Shown here piece by piece: positions 9,491 through 20,599 of a stretch of DNA of 64,000 nucleotides. The stretch covers positions 9,975,225 to 10,039,224 of the forward strand of contig CM057226.1 in the NCBI GenBank assembly GCA_029891385.1, given 5' to 3'. The notes below the pieces were generated by a model. It was given only the letters and a program-made list of their open reading frames with translations, was not told the origin of the DNA and ran no database searches. The position numbers were made by a program, and so were the translations under genes. Numbering within the stretch: the stretch's first letter is position 1; each line of letters begins with the position of its first letter. The stretch is from Erythroxylum novogranatense. Taxonomy: Eukaryota > Streptophyta > Magnoliopsida > Malpighiales > Erythroxylaceae.

Positions 9491-11074
9491 ATGCAATCAG
9501 AAATTCAAGCTCTCCAACGCAATAAAACATGGTCTTTAGTCCCGTTTCAGTCCTCTATGAAAATTTTGGGCACTAAATGGGTATTTCGCATCAAGTATGA
9601 TTCTAATGGTGCAATTGCAAAATACAAGGCCCGTTTTGTGGCTAAAGGATTCAACCAAACTCCAGGCCTTGACTTTACAGAGACTTTCAGTCCTATGATA
9701 AAATCTTCAACTATTAAGGTGGTGTTATCTCTAGCTGTTTCACAAAATTGGGACATCCAACAAGTAGACGTCAATCATGCCTTTCTCAATGGCCATCTTC
9801 ATGAGGAAATCTATATCCATCAACCCGAAGGCTTTGAGGATCACCAATTTCCTCATCATGTTTGCAGATTAGATAAGGCACTCTATGGCCTTAAACAAGC
9901 TCCACGAGCTTGGTATATTACCTTAAAGTCTACTCTTCTACATTGGGGATTTCACAACTCCAAATCAGACACTTCTCTTTTCTACAGAAAACGTCATGGC
10001 TCCCTATTACTGCTTCTAATCTACGTTGATGATATCTTAATAACAGGGAATTCACATTCATACATTCAATCAGTCATAAAGCAACTCAACAGCAAATTTG
10101 CTCTCAAAACCCTAGGCAGTATACAACACTTCCTTGGTTTCGAAGCTTACAGAAATAAAGATGGTTTGTACCTATCACAACGGCAGTATACCATGGATCT
10201 CCTTGCTCGCACCAATATGTCTGACTGTACACCATGCTCTACTCCCATGGCTCTTGGTTCCAAGCTGTCGGCTTTTGAAGGATCTCCTTTTGCGCATCCA
10301 ACCCTATACAGAAGCATCATTGGAGCGTTACAATACCTATGTCATACCAGACCAGATATCAATTATACAGTCAATCGATTAAGTCAATTTCTCTCCAATC
10401 CTCTCGAATCTCACTGGGTTGCCTGCAAGCGTGTCTTACGATACTTAAAAGGAACCTTAGGATGTGCTCTTTTATTTCGTCCATCATCAAACCCTTTCTC
10501 TCTTGAAGCTTACAGTGACTCTGATTGGGCAGGGAATCCAGACGATAGGAAGTCCACTACTGGCGGTTGTGTCTTCCTAGGGGGTAATATGATATTCTGG
10601 ATTTCAAAGAAGCAATCCACTGTCTCTCGCTCAAGCACTGAAGCGGAGTACAGAGCACTTGCTCAAATTTCTACGGAAGTCCTATGGCTTCACTCTCTAC
10701 TTAAGGAGCTGGGTTTTACTCTCAAGCAAACACCAATTATCTGGTGTGACAACAATGGCGCTAGATCTCTTGCCCTAAATCCGGTGTTTCATGCTCGAAC
10801 GAAACACATCGAAGTTGACGTTCATTTCATACAAGATAAAATCGAAAAAGAAGAATTAGATGTGAGATATGTCAACACTGAAAATCAATTAGCAGCTTTA
10901 CTTACAAAACCTCTCACGGTGGTCCGATCGTCGAAGCTCATCTCCAAGCTCAACGCTGATGTTCATCCCCGTTTTCGCTTGACAGGGAATGTTAGAATAA
11001 TGGATCAGGAACTCAACTCAAGTCCAGTCTGTAATACTGATAAATCCATAAAAGATTCCAGCCCATTCAATTGA
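9491..11074 (+). CDS. copia-1 reverse transcriptase-RNase H, open segment
   Basis: A 527-residue open frame. RT motifs in order are WVFRIKYDSNGAIAKYKARF, QVDVNHAFLNG, ALYGLKQAPRAWY and YVDDILITGNS, the catalytic YVDD at about residue 180. RNase H follows with YSDSDWAGNPDDRKSTTGG, SSTEAEYRALA and WCDNNGARSL. It copies element RNA into DNA in cytoplasmic particles. The frame starts mid-polyprotein, because the upstream part is broken. It runs 28 codons into the 3' LTR, with its stop at 11072-11074. The intact state over 1.6 kb contrasts with the damage upstream. On its own it could not support transposition. Confidence 0.9.
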   Translation: MQSEIQALQRNKTWSLVPFQSSMKILGTKWVFRIKYDSNGAIAKYKARFVAKGFNQTPGLDFTETFSPMIKSSTIKVVLSLAVSQNWDIQQVDVNHAFLNGHLHEEIYIHQPEGFEDHQFPHHVCRLDKALYGLKQAPRAWYITLKSTLLHWGFHNSKSDTSLFYRKRHGSLLLLLIYVDDILITGNSHSYIQSVIKQLNSKFALKTLGSIQHFLGFEAYRNKDGLYLSQRQYTMDLLARTNMSDCTPCSTPMALGSKLSAFEGSPFAHPTLYRSIIGALQYLCHTRPDINYTVNRLSQFLSNPLESHWVACKRVLRYLKGTLGCALLFRPSSNPFSLEAYSDSDWAGNPDDRKSTTGGCVFLGGNMIFWISKKQSTVSRSSTEAEYRALAQISTEVLWLHSLLKELGFTLKQTPIIWCDNNGARSLALNPVFHARTKHIEVDVHFIQDKIEKEELDVRYVNTENQLAALLTKPLTVVRSSKLISKLNADVHPRFRLTGNVRIMDQELNSSPVCNTDKSIKDSSPFN

Positions 11075-11306
11075 CGTTGGATGCAGCTCACAATAAAGGA
11101 TCTGCACACATACATCAGAGGATTAGCTCTAGCCATAACTGCTCTCCAGCTGTTCACAACAATATACTGACATCGTTGTTGACCATTAGATCATAACTAA
11201 ATGTATTCAATGGTTAGATTAGAATCATTTATTGTGTATATATACTCTACTCATTCAATAAAACAAGTGGCTGGAAATTTTACACAAACAATATCTTATG
11301 TTTTCA
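10990..11306 (+). repeat. copia-1 3' LTR
   Basis: 317 bp, same length as the 5' LTR with about nine substitutions and no indel. It contains the last 28 codons and stop of the pol frame. Confidence 0.95.
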
Positions 11307-11311
11307 GTCCC

Positions 11312-11982
11312 CACCTGTATGGAGAGCTCGTACCAGGAATCATGTGGAAGATCCTGCTCCAAACCGCTTTTAAGGATCTACAAAGAAAAAAGAGGTAGTT
11401 CCTATCCTCAATTTCCATTTTAAATAACATATAGGTAGTATCTACAGTGTCATGCCATTTGTTCTTAAATCCTGAGTCTAAAATCTTAATTAGACTTCAA
11501 GTTCTTTAGTCCTCCCTTTTTTACTGACGTCTTTTGTTCCTTCATATCCCCTTATTACTTCTTTTTCATGACATGTGAGTGTTAATGCCCCTGCTTCCTC
11601 AACTACTATCTTTTTTCCTTGCTTAAAGAATGCCAATGGTTCTAACTCGAATATCGCTCCTATGGCTCCTTCCATTTACCAATACTCAATGGTCAAGACT
11701 TGGATACAAGTGACAGTTGACAAGTACTTAAAGAAAAACACAATAATTAATTTAATCGTTACTCCTCAAACATACAGATTGAGAGAGCAACCGTTTGTAT
11801 ATTTTGAGGAAAGTAACAAAGATTAGAGTTTGTTTTATCTCTTTTGTGCTTCTATTTTTTTTAAGCAATTGATTTCATTAATAAAAAGTTATTTACGAAC
11901 TAAGTATACAATTGCTCTAGTATGATTAACAAAAAAAAACTAGATTATAAGGTCATACGGGTCCCTATTTTTATGCTTCTAT
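11312..11982 (+). other. Flank of copia-1 with dispersed repeat copy 2
   Basis: About 11510-11745 repeats 3065-3330. An 83-residue open frame across it (11575-11826) has no recognised motif and is not called a gene. The rest is AT-rich with nothing recognised. Confidence 0.55.
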
Positions 11983-12217
11983 TGTTGTTTTTGATAGTTT
12001 AACGTTTTCCCAGTAATTGATAACGTTTGTTCTGCATTTACCTTAACTACTCAATCTTTGTAGATTATTATTCAATCTCTTTAGATAAACTTAGATCAAA
12101 CTAGATCACAATATTAGCTATAGATATATTTTGTAAAACTCTTATGATTATGTTTTTACTTGTATATAAAGGCTCATAAGCCTTTCACAAAACGTATCGA
12201 AAGCAATGGATATTCCA
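11983..12217 (+). repeat. Older copia 5' LTR, left part (host of copia-2)
   Basis: The sequence before copia-2 has a TATA box (GTATATAAAGGCTC near 12165). It joins, once copia-2 and one target duplication are removed, to 18527-18552 ending TTTCTTCA and then to a primer site. It is therefore the left part of an LTR about 260-270 bp long. The start at TGTTGTTTTTGATAG (11983) is a guess. Confidence 0.55.
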
Positions 12218-12560
12218 TGTAAGATTTTACCAAAACCTCACCTACCTCATATTGTTCACGTATTGTGAGTATATGGTTCATTTAATCATGAACCCTTAAC
12301 TCACGCCAGTTGACCGTTCTTTTCTGTGATGGCCAGAGACTGAGTAGTGGGTTTAAAACATTGGATTAGTCCCTATCTTCTCCACGCATCTGTTGACACC
12401 ATCCAGATCTTCGGTAGAAAGGTAATGGTTGGAGGTATAATTTTCTTGGTTTAAGCTTCCGTTGTTGTACATATATATATACATATGTGCTTTTATATGC
12501 ATGGATCTTTACATTAAAGTTGTTGTATAAGATGTATGCTACTGTTAGGTTTATTTTTCA
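12218..12560 (+). repeat. copia-2 5' LTR, with internal deletions
   Basis: Compared with the 3' LTR it lacks about 47 bases after GTTGACACCATC and a shorter piece after CTCACGC. Otherwise it is collinear, including TTTAATCATGAACCC and the shared TTCTTGGTTTAAGCTTCC. Confidence 0.9.
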
Positions 12561-12562
12561 TT

Positions 12563-12574
12563 TGGTATCATAGC
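12563..12574 (+). promoter_or_regulatory. copia-2 primer binding site
   Basis: TGGTATCATAGC, two bases after the LTR, complements the initiator Met tRNA end with one mismatch. Confidence 0.8.
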
Positions 12575-13677
12575 TACAAACTGTCTCTGTCTTGCCTTAG
12601 AAACCACCAAAAAGTTTACCTCTGTTTTACTCTGTATGGTTGAGTTTCTGTTGAATATATACATTTGCGGTTGTTGAATTTTTTCGACATTTTGTACCTA
12701 CTGGAGATGTTAGAGTCCTGTTGATGTCATCCATGGAGCACTTGACGTCGTCTGGACCGTGAAGGATGAGGAGGGACGACGATTGTACGTGGAGCTTCGG
12801 ACGTTGTCATTTGTGGAGCATTGCATGGTCATTTTTTCGACGTCTCGTGCGGTTTGCGACGTCCACGTCGTCCCAACGTCGACATCCGTGCAAACTTCGG
12901 CATCCTCTCATCAGGGTCCGAGCGCTTGGTTGATCGTTCGGCCGGGTCATGCTAACTCCGATCGGAGGTTGAAGACAACCCCGACTTTCCCTTTTTTTAT
13001 AAAAAATTACAATTATTAATATTAATTTTGTTTAATATTAGTGATAAATTGGGTTACTTCAGACCTAACCTATTATGTTATGATTTTAATTATAAAATCA
13101 TTTTGGGTTTTAATATTTTATGAAAAATATTAAGTTTTAATTATGTATGCTTTATGATTAGAATTTAAGTTTATGACATGCATATGATGATTGTTTAATT
13201 TTGCACAAATTATATGTGGTTAATTGAAATTTTGTGTATAAATTCATGATTATTATACATGCAAAACTAGATTAAATATTTTGTGCATTATTATTTGATT
13301 TATTTGCATTATTTATAGCGATGCAAATATTTAGGCTTTAATTTAAAGCTTAAAATAATGTTAGTGATCATATGATTTTAATTAATTGGGAGTAACCACA
13401 ACATCTCAAATTAATTATAATTTTATATTTAGTTTTAAGATCACATTAATACATAATTGTAATTAATCGACGTGATATTATAAAATCTACCTATAGGAAT
13501 TTTATTATATTTGTGTGATCAATGAGGATACAATATCGGATTATTTTTCTTAATTTATCCACAAAAATTAAGAAAAGGAACATAATTCAATAGTTTTATC
13601 ATACCGTTTCGGATGAATCTAATTAAGTAACACTTTAGCCCACAGGCAAGTCTTATGTCACTAGAGTCATCTATTAA
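12575..13677 (+). other. copia-2 leader, no gene
   Basis: The untranslated leader before gag. A GC-rich patch at about 12720-12990, rich in ACGTCG, stands out against AT-rich surroundings. The 86-residue open frame in it (12759-13019) has no known motif. Confidence 0.5.
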
Positions 13678-15761
13678 ATGCATGATTTACATTGGTCAAT
13701 CGTGAATTATTATTGGTCTCAAAATATATACAAGGAGCATATATTTTTTGTTTCTCAATTTACAGTTACTCAAACAATTAATATTTCTGATCTTAAGTGT
13801 GATATTCCTGAATTGAGAGGTGACAACTATAAAGTTTGGAAAGAGAGAATTCTGCTTCATTTAAGTTGGATGGATATAAACTATTATATTAGGAAGAATG
13901 AACCACCGAGTATGACTGAGACCAGCACTCCAAAAGCTATTGCTCTTTATGAAAGGTAGGAGAGATCTAATCGTCTCTCCGTGACATTCATAAAGACCAA
14001 AATATCTGTTGGCATTCGTAGTTATGTTGAACAACATAGTAATGTGAAAGATCTATTAAAGGCTATTGATAAGCAATTCGCTACATCTGATAAGGCCCTT
14101 GCTAGCACTTTAATTATGTAGTTGTCATCCTTAAGACTCACTGGAATAAAGGGCGTACGTGATCATATCATGCGTAAGAGGGACATAGCGGCTCAGTTAA
14201 AAGTGCTAGAAGTTACAATATCGGAATCTTTCCTATTGCATTACATTCTGTGCACTCTGCCTCAATAATACAGTCCTTTCAAGATCTCCTATAATACACA
14301 TAAAGACATAAAGACAAGTGGTTGATCAACGAACTGTTGACTATGTGTGTGCAAGACGAGGAGAGGATGTTGATGGAAGACGATGAAAGGGTCAATTTGA
14401 TTGTTTCAGGAAAGAAGAGGCAAGACGAAGTCAATAATAAGGGAAAAGGCAAAGTTGCTCCTCAATCCGATATAAAGAAGCCAACAAAGTGTTTCTTTTG
14501 CAAGAAGAAGGGACACATGAAGAAAGACTACATTAAATTTAAGGACTGGCTCGAGAAGAAAGGTACTCAAATTGCATTTGTTTGTTATGAGTCTAATATA
14601 GTTAATGTTAATCATAACGCATGGTGGATTGATTCTGGTTTTACAATCCATGCTTCGAATACTTTATTGGGGATGTAAAACCTAAGGAAGCCGGTGGGAA
14701 GTGAACAAGTCATTTATTCAGGAAGCAAGACGAGTTCACTTGTGGAAGCCACAGGCACTTGCAGTTTGGTTTTGAGTAGTGGTTTTGTTTTGTGCTTGGA
14801 AAAGAACTTTTATGTTTCAAATTTCTCTAGAAATTTGATTTTTGTATCAAGACTTGTACTATTTGGTTTTTTCTTTAACTTTTCAGATTCTGGTTTCAGT
14901 TTCTGTAATGGATCGAAAGTTATTAATTGTGGTACATTATCTGATGGTCTTTATTCCCTTCAACTACAAAATAATGATGCCAATAACTCGATGCATGTCA
15001 CTGCTGGATTGAAACAATGTATTGTTAATGAAAAATCCTCTATGATGTGGCACCGTAGATTAGGACACATCTCCATTGAGAGAATTAAGAGATTAGTAAA
15101 TGAAGGGGTACTTAGTACTTTAGATTTTGCTGACTTTAAGACTTGCGTGGATTGTATTAAGGGTAAACAAACTAACAAGTCTAAAAAGGGTGCCAAGAGG
15201 GGTACAAACTTATTAGAAATCATACATACAGATATTTGTTGTCCAGATATGGATGCAAATAGTTCGAAATATTTTATCACCTTCATAGATGACTATTCAC
15301 GATATATGTATCTCTACTTACTTCGTTCTAAGGACAAAGCTTTGGATGCCTTTAAAATGTTTGAGGCTGAAGTGGAGAATCAATGTAGAAAGCTGATTAA
15401 AATCGTGAGGTCAGATAAAGGTGGAGAGTATTATGGGAGATACATTAAAAATGGACAAGTACCTGGTCCTTTTGCGAAGTTTCTTCAAGATCATGGGATT
15501 GTTTCCTAGTACACCATGCTTGGTTCTCCAGATCAAAATGGTGTGGCAGAAAGAAGAAATCGAACCTTAATGGACATGGTGAGAAGTATGAGGAGTAACA
15601 CAAAACTTCCTCAATTCCTGTGGAAAGAAGCTCTAAAGACTGTTGTGTATATATTAAATCGAGTTCCAACTAAGGTTGTCTCGAAGACACCTTTTGAGTT
15701 ATTTAAGGGTTGGAAACCAAGTCTGAGGCATTTACGCGTTTGGGGAAGTCTTCTGAAGTAA
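13678..15761 (+). pseudogene. copia-2 gag, protease and integrase, with stops
   Basis: Gag starts near 13770 with ISDLKCDIPELRGDNYKVW. A CCHC knuckle CFFCKKKGHMKKDYIK lies at about 14490-14530; its final Cys is replaced by Tyr. Protease region: WWIDSGFTIHASNTLLGM, with Phe where DSGA or DSGC is usual. GAG-pre-integrase: MWHRRLGHISIERIKRL, then CVDCIKGKQT. Integrase core: HTDICCPD, FITFIDDYSRYMYLYLL and IVRSDKGGEYYG, giving both catalytic Asp, then [18 protein letters not shown] with the Glu. Stops at 13957, 14676, 15507 and 15760 and several shifts break it. Not functional. Confidence 0.9.
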
Positions 15762-17816
15762 GAATTTACAACCCACAGGAGAAGAAGCTAGACCGAAGGA
15801 CCACTAGTGGGTATTTCATTGGATATGTTGAAAGGTCTAAGCGGTATAGATTCTATTGTCTATCTCACAACACTAGAATTGTGGAATCAAGAAATGTAAA
15901 ATTTCTTAAGAATGACTTAATCAGTGGGAGTGGTCATTTTCCATACATAGTTTCTGAAAGTGACCATTATAAAGCTCAACCCTCTAAGATTGATTGTCAT
16001 TCACACCCCTCAAGGTCAAACGGGTGTGGGACAACCAGTTACTAAAGTTCCACAAGCTGTTAGCACTAATCCAATAGATCAAGTTATAAATGAGGAACAA
16101 CCAGAAATTGTTGAGCAACCAGTTGAACAACAGGTTGAGGAACAAGTTCCTCGTGAGGATGATATTACAACATCAAGGAGATCCACTATGGTTAGAAGGT
16201 CAGTAATACCTAGTGATTACATAGTGTATCTATAAGACTCAGATTACAACGTTGGAGTCGAAAATAATCCTGAAACGGTTTCGTAAGCCATAAGTTCTAA
16301 GGAATCGGACTTGTGGTACAACGCTATAAAGGATGAGATGGATTCTATGGCATCCAATCAAGTCTGGGATCTCATTGAGATGCCAAATGGTGTGAAAACC
16401 ATTGGATTTAGATGGGTATTTAAGACAAAGAAAGACTCACGAGGCAACATTAAGAGACATAAAGCAAGATTGCTAAAGGGTTCACTTAGAGGGAAGGAAT
16501 CGACTACACGAAAGCATTTTCTCCTGTATCTAAAAAAGATTCCCTTCATGTAATCATGGCATTAATAGCTCATTTCGATCTTGAGTTACATCAAATGGAT
16601 GTGAAAGCGGCGTTCCTTAATGTTGAACTGAAGGAAGAGGTTTACATGAAATAACCTGAAGGATTCTTCTCTAGTGATGGTGAGCATTTAGTCTGTAAGC
16701 TTAATAAATCCATATATGGGTTAAAACAAGCCTCTCGATAATGATATTTAAAATTTCATGAGGTTATCACTTCATTCAATTTTGAAGAGAATATAATAGA
16801 CCAGTGTTTATACCAGAAGGTAAGTAGGAATAAGACTTGTTTTCTTGTGTTATACGTAGATGACATTTTGCTTGCAACTAATGATAAGGGTTTGCTATAT
16901 GAGGTGAAACAATTTCTCTCAAAGAATTTTGATATGAAAGATATGGGTGAGACATCTTATGTCATTGGCATTAAGATCTATAAAGAAAGATCTCGAGGCA
17001 TTTTGGGTTTGTCTCAAGAGACCTATATCAACAAAGTTTTAGAGAGATTTCGGATGAAAGAATGTGCACCAAGTATAGCACCTATAGTCAAGGGTGATAT
17101 ATTCAATTTGAATCAATGCCAAAAGAATGACTTTGAGTGGGAACACATGAAGACCATTCCATAGCCTTATGTATGCTCAGGTCTGCACTCGACCTGACAT
17201 TGCATATGTTATTGAAATGTTAGGAAGATATCAGAGTAATCCAGGTATTGATCACTAGAAAGCTGCAAGGACGGTTATGAGATATCTTTAGAGCACAAAG
17301 GACTACATGCTTTTGTACAGACGAACTGAGAACTTGGAAGCAGTTGGATACTTCGATTTAGACTTTTCTGGTTACATTGATTCAAGAAAATCAACCTTTG
17401 GTTATATTTTCATGCTACCTGGTGGAGCTGTATCTTGGAGAAGTGCCAAGTAGACCCTGATTGCTACTTCCACTATAGAGGCTGAGTTCGTATCATGTTT
17501 TGAGGCCCCCTCGCATGGTGTATGGTTGAAGAGTTTCATATCTGGGCTTAGAGTTGTTGATTCAATTTCTAAGCTGTTAAAACTGTATTGTGACAACTCT
17601 GTTGCAGTCTTTATGACTAAAAATAACAAGAGTGGAAGTTGAAGTAAGCATATCGACATTAAGTATTTAGCCATAAGAGAACGTGTTAAGGAAAAGAAAG
17701 TTGTCATAGAGCACATTAGCACTGATTTGATGATTGTGGATCCTTTAACTAAAGGTATGTCACTTAAACAGTTTAAGGATCACGTAGTGCACATAGGACT
17801 TGGTTTTACAATGTGA
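15762..17816 (+). pseudogene. copia-2 reverse transcriptase-RNase H, broken
   Basis: RT pieces: VWDLIEMPNGVKTIGFRWVF (16350-16420), then the region of HQMDVKAAFLN (16590-16625), KSIYGLKQASR (16705-16740) and LYVDDILLATND (16847-16885). RNase H pieces follow: the YFDLDFSGYIDSRKSTFGYI region (17348-17410) and LYCDNSVAVFMTKN (17582-17625). At least six in-frame stops and several shifts. The end near 17816 is followed by a 285 bp untranslated stretch to the purine tract. Confidence 0.88.
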
Positions 17817-18100
17817 TTTTGTTGTACATTTGTTGATTCAATAGAACTCTTATTCAGTTTGATATTTTCTCATAAATTTTGTGCACACATATTTTGATTG
17901 GTTTTGAGAAATGACATGTAATTTGGACTTAGAATAAACATATGATTTATTCATTAAGTTGAAGGGCTAATAATGAGAAATTGTGTTTATATAATACATG
18001 GAAGATAATACTCACTATAAGAGGGCCTATCGCCATGATTCATATATTTGATTTCTTATTATGTGTGCTAGTTTTGGGTTAAATGGACCAAGTGGGAGAA

Positions 18101-18521
18101 TGTAAGATTTACCGAAAACTTACCTACCTCATATTGTTCACGTATGATGATTATATGGTCCATTTAATCATGAACCCTTAACTCACGCACAGTTTTTCGC
18201 CCATAATACCCGACCCTTCTTCTCTATGATGGCCAGAAACTGAGTAGTGGGTTTAAAACGTTGGTTTGGTCCCTGTCTTCTCCACGCATTTGTTGACACC
18301 ATCGGTTGTGCTAAGGAAGAGGATAGAAGTTTCAAACTTCACAGAGACATCCAAATTTTCGGTGGAAAGGCAATGGCTAGAGGTATAATTTTCTTGGTTT
18401 AAGCTTCCATTACTGTATATATATATATATATATTGTGTGTGTGTGTGTGGTTTTATATGCATGGATCTTTATGTTAAAGTTGTTGTATAAGATGCATGC
18501 TATTGCTAGGTTTATTTTTCA
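18101..18521 (+). repeat. copia-2 3' LTR
   Basis: 421 bp. It contains an (AT)n then (TG)n run at 18418-18452 that is shorter in the 5' LTR. Confidence 0.92.
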
Positions 18522-18526
18522 TTCCA

Positions 18527-19061
18527 TACATAATTCATTCACAATTTCTTCATGGTATCAGAGTTAACTATTTGCCTCTCTTAATTTTTTTTTCATAACT
18601 AGATTCAGAACAAGTCAATCATGCACCCACCTTTCAGTCATACATAGATTCAACACACTTCTATACACCTATAGAAACCACACTCCACACATTCAGAATA
18701 CCAGTCTATATTATTAAACACATAAATACAACAATGGCAGAACACACAAACCCAATCTTACCATTCAGCCATTTGCATAATTTTTCACAACACCTTTAGA
18801 TGTAACAAAGTTCCTTCAAGAATTTAGCATATCTAGGTACTTGCTTGATTGCCTCAAAAAGAGAATTATTTACCTCACATTTCTAGAATGTCTCGTATAA
18901 ATCAACATAATGCTCTTATCTTTGGTTATCCTTTAATACTTACAGAAAAAGGAGGAAGTATAGCTAAACGGAGAAGCATACAACTCATCCTTAGATGTAG
19001 GCACACTTTCCTCTATTTTAATGTGTTTAACATCTTTTGTATCGAAATTTACTGAATGTAG
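18527..19061 (+). mobile_element. Older copia: LTR end, primer site, leader and gag start
   Basis: 18527-18552 ends the LTR split by copia-2. TGGTATCAGAGTTAAC at 18553 is an initiator Met tRNA primer site. A leader follows and an ATG at 18734 opens MAEHTNPILPFSHLHN, then stops. The element is cut at 19061 by a solo LTR and I cannot recognise its continuation beyond 20487. Confidence 0.7.
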
Positions 19062-20487
19062 TGTTGGAACGCGTATGGCCCAAGTATTCACAATACGCTG
19101 CAGAAAAGACCATAACATAACACGATGTATAACCGAAAACATATAGGATGCGCGAAAAATACCTTTTTGACACGGATTGGTGGTTGCTTTTTTGGATTCG
19201 TAGACACTGCTATACGCAAATGTCCTCTATTGGTATCCACACGAGTATGTACGATCCGGGCTGCGGATATCGTGTGCTAGCACGTCCTGAAACTCTTTCC
19301 GAATGCCGCACAATTTTCTTTCGGATGGTGGCTAGGGTTTCGTATCACAATGGTGTCACATCTTATGAGACCTAAGTTCCTCTATTTATAGAGAAAACCT
19401 AATCCCATTAAAGCCCAATAAGTTTCGGCCCATTATATCTCATATAATAAAAGCCCAACAACTTAATTCAATTTAGCCCAATAAATATATCCATATATAT
19501 TTATTCAATGCCTAATAAATTAGGCCCAAGAGAATAAGCCTAAATCACATCACTCTTTGTGTGTGACCCTGTAGGCTCATTTGATGTTGGCAATAGGTTT
19601 GATCACACTTCAAGGCCCAGAAGTCATAAGTGGCCTTTAGCAAGACATTATGACTACCCAAATTAAATGAGGATCGATAATCCAATTTAACCTGCAACCA
19701 TGGTTATAAGCTAAGTCCCTTTGTAACACGATATCAAGATTAATCACAAGGCATGGTACATGTCAACCTTTGATCAATCACAGTTTCTTGATCCCCAAGT
19801 TGACTAATTATAACAAATGACATTGATGACTCCTCATCAATCCATTTGTGTACGGCCATGCATTTCTTCAGTCACACTTGTCAAGAGGCCCAAATGATAT
19901 CTCTCTCATTTAAGAGAGGTACAAATCCCATCTACGTCATCCACATCCCTCCGCATGATTCATTTGATGTCCAACATAAGACTACTTATTATTCGGTTAA
20001 GAATAACTTCGTCTAATGTCAAAACACCAAATTCCTGATGTAGGGAACCATGATGACTTCAGGTCAAAGGACTAAAGTCAAACCATATTGAGAATCACTA
20101 ATGACATAAAACCATGTAGTATTCTCTCTGTGGGTCGGTCCAATATATGTTCTCTAACATATATCTATGTTTCTGATTTGATAACTCATATCCATGATTA
20201 GTAAAACGTGATCATCAATCAGAACACATACTAATCTTGATTCATTATTGTTCTACCAATAACGATCGACTAGGGACAGTTTAGAATAGTGTTATAATGC
20301 TTATGGTTTTACTATCAAGTCACATACTTGATGACATAAGCCTAATACTATTCATGGAACGTAAATCACATTACATAAATGACATACATGTACATATAAA
20401 AGGAATACCTCATAATATATTATTAACAAGTCATAATGTTAATACATGAATCACAAATATCCATTGGCCTAGGGCACACTACTAACA
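19062..20487 (-). mobile_element. Solo LTR of a copia-type element, 1426 bp
   Basis: On the minus strand it begins TGTTAGTAGTGTGCCCTAGG and ends CCAACA. Flanks are TGTAG (19057-19061) and TGTGG (20488-20492), a 5 bp target duplication with one change. A minus-strand TATA box (CTATAAATAG) lies at about 19382-19391. No primer site or polypurine tract adjoins it, so recombination has removed the rest. Its first bases resemble those of the copia-3 LTR (TGTTAGAGTAGTGCCCTAAA), which suggests a related lineage. Confidence 0.8.
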
Positions 20488-20599
20488 TGTGGGGCTTTCA
20501 TGAGCTACTCCACTTTCTTTCCACTTTACAATGTAATGGCATTGGAACTTTTTTTACAATTCACTATAGTTTGTGATGGTAGTTTATTTGAACCTTATT

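Larger units (their letters stand above)
6451..11306 (+). mobile_element. Ty1/copia LTR retrotransposon (copia-1), complete structure
   Basis: Two 317 bp LTRs (6451-6767 and 10990-11306) start TGTTAGAATAATGG and end TTTTCA. They differ at about nine positions by eye (near 3%), so the insertion is fairly young. Target duplications GTCCC lie at 6446-6450 and 11307-11311. A primer site follows the 5' LTR and a purine stretch GACAGGGAA precedes the 3' LTR. Order inside is gag, protease, integrase, reverse transcriptase, RNase H, the copia order. Gag to integrase are broken by many stops and shifts, while RT-RNase H is open. The element is non-autonomous now. Confidence 0.95.
12218..18521 (+). mobile_element. 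Ty1/copia LTR retrotransposon (copia-2), nested, decayed
   Basis: LTRs 12218-12560 (343 bp) and 18101-18521 (421 bp) both start TGTAAGATTT and end TTATTTTTCA. Target duplications TTCCA lie at 12213-12217 and 18522-18526. The primer site is TGGTATCATAGC at 12563 and the purine tract AGTGGGAGAA at 18091-18100. Internal order is gag, protease, integrase, RT, RNase H. The length difference of the LTRs comes from deletions in the 5' copy. The coding region has many stops. The insertion split an older copia LTR. Confidence 0.92.

Noticed and set aside
11575..11826. 83-residue open frame MSVNAPASSTT...
   Set aside because: It overlaps a dispersed repeat whose other copy (3065-3330) is not open.
18101..18600. 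Tandem LTR-internal-LTR-internal arrangement, because a primer site follows the copia-2 3' LTR
   Set aside because: The LTR ends at 18521 followed by the exact target duplication TTCCA; the primer site belongs to the older element into which copia-2 inserted.
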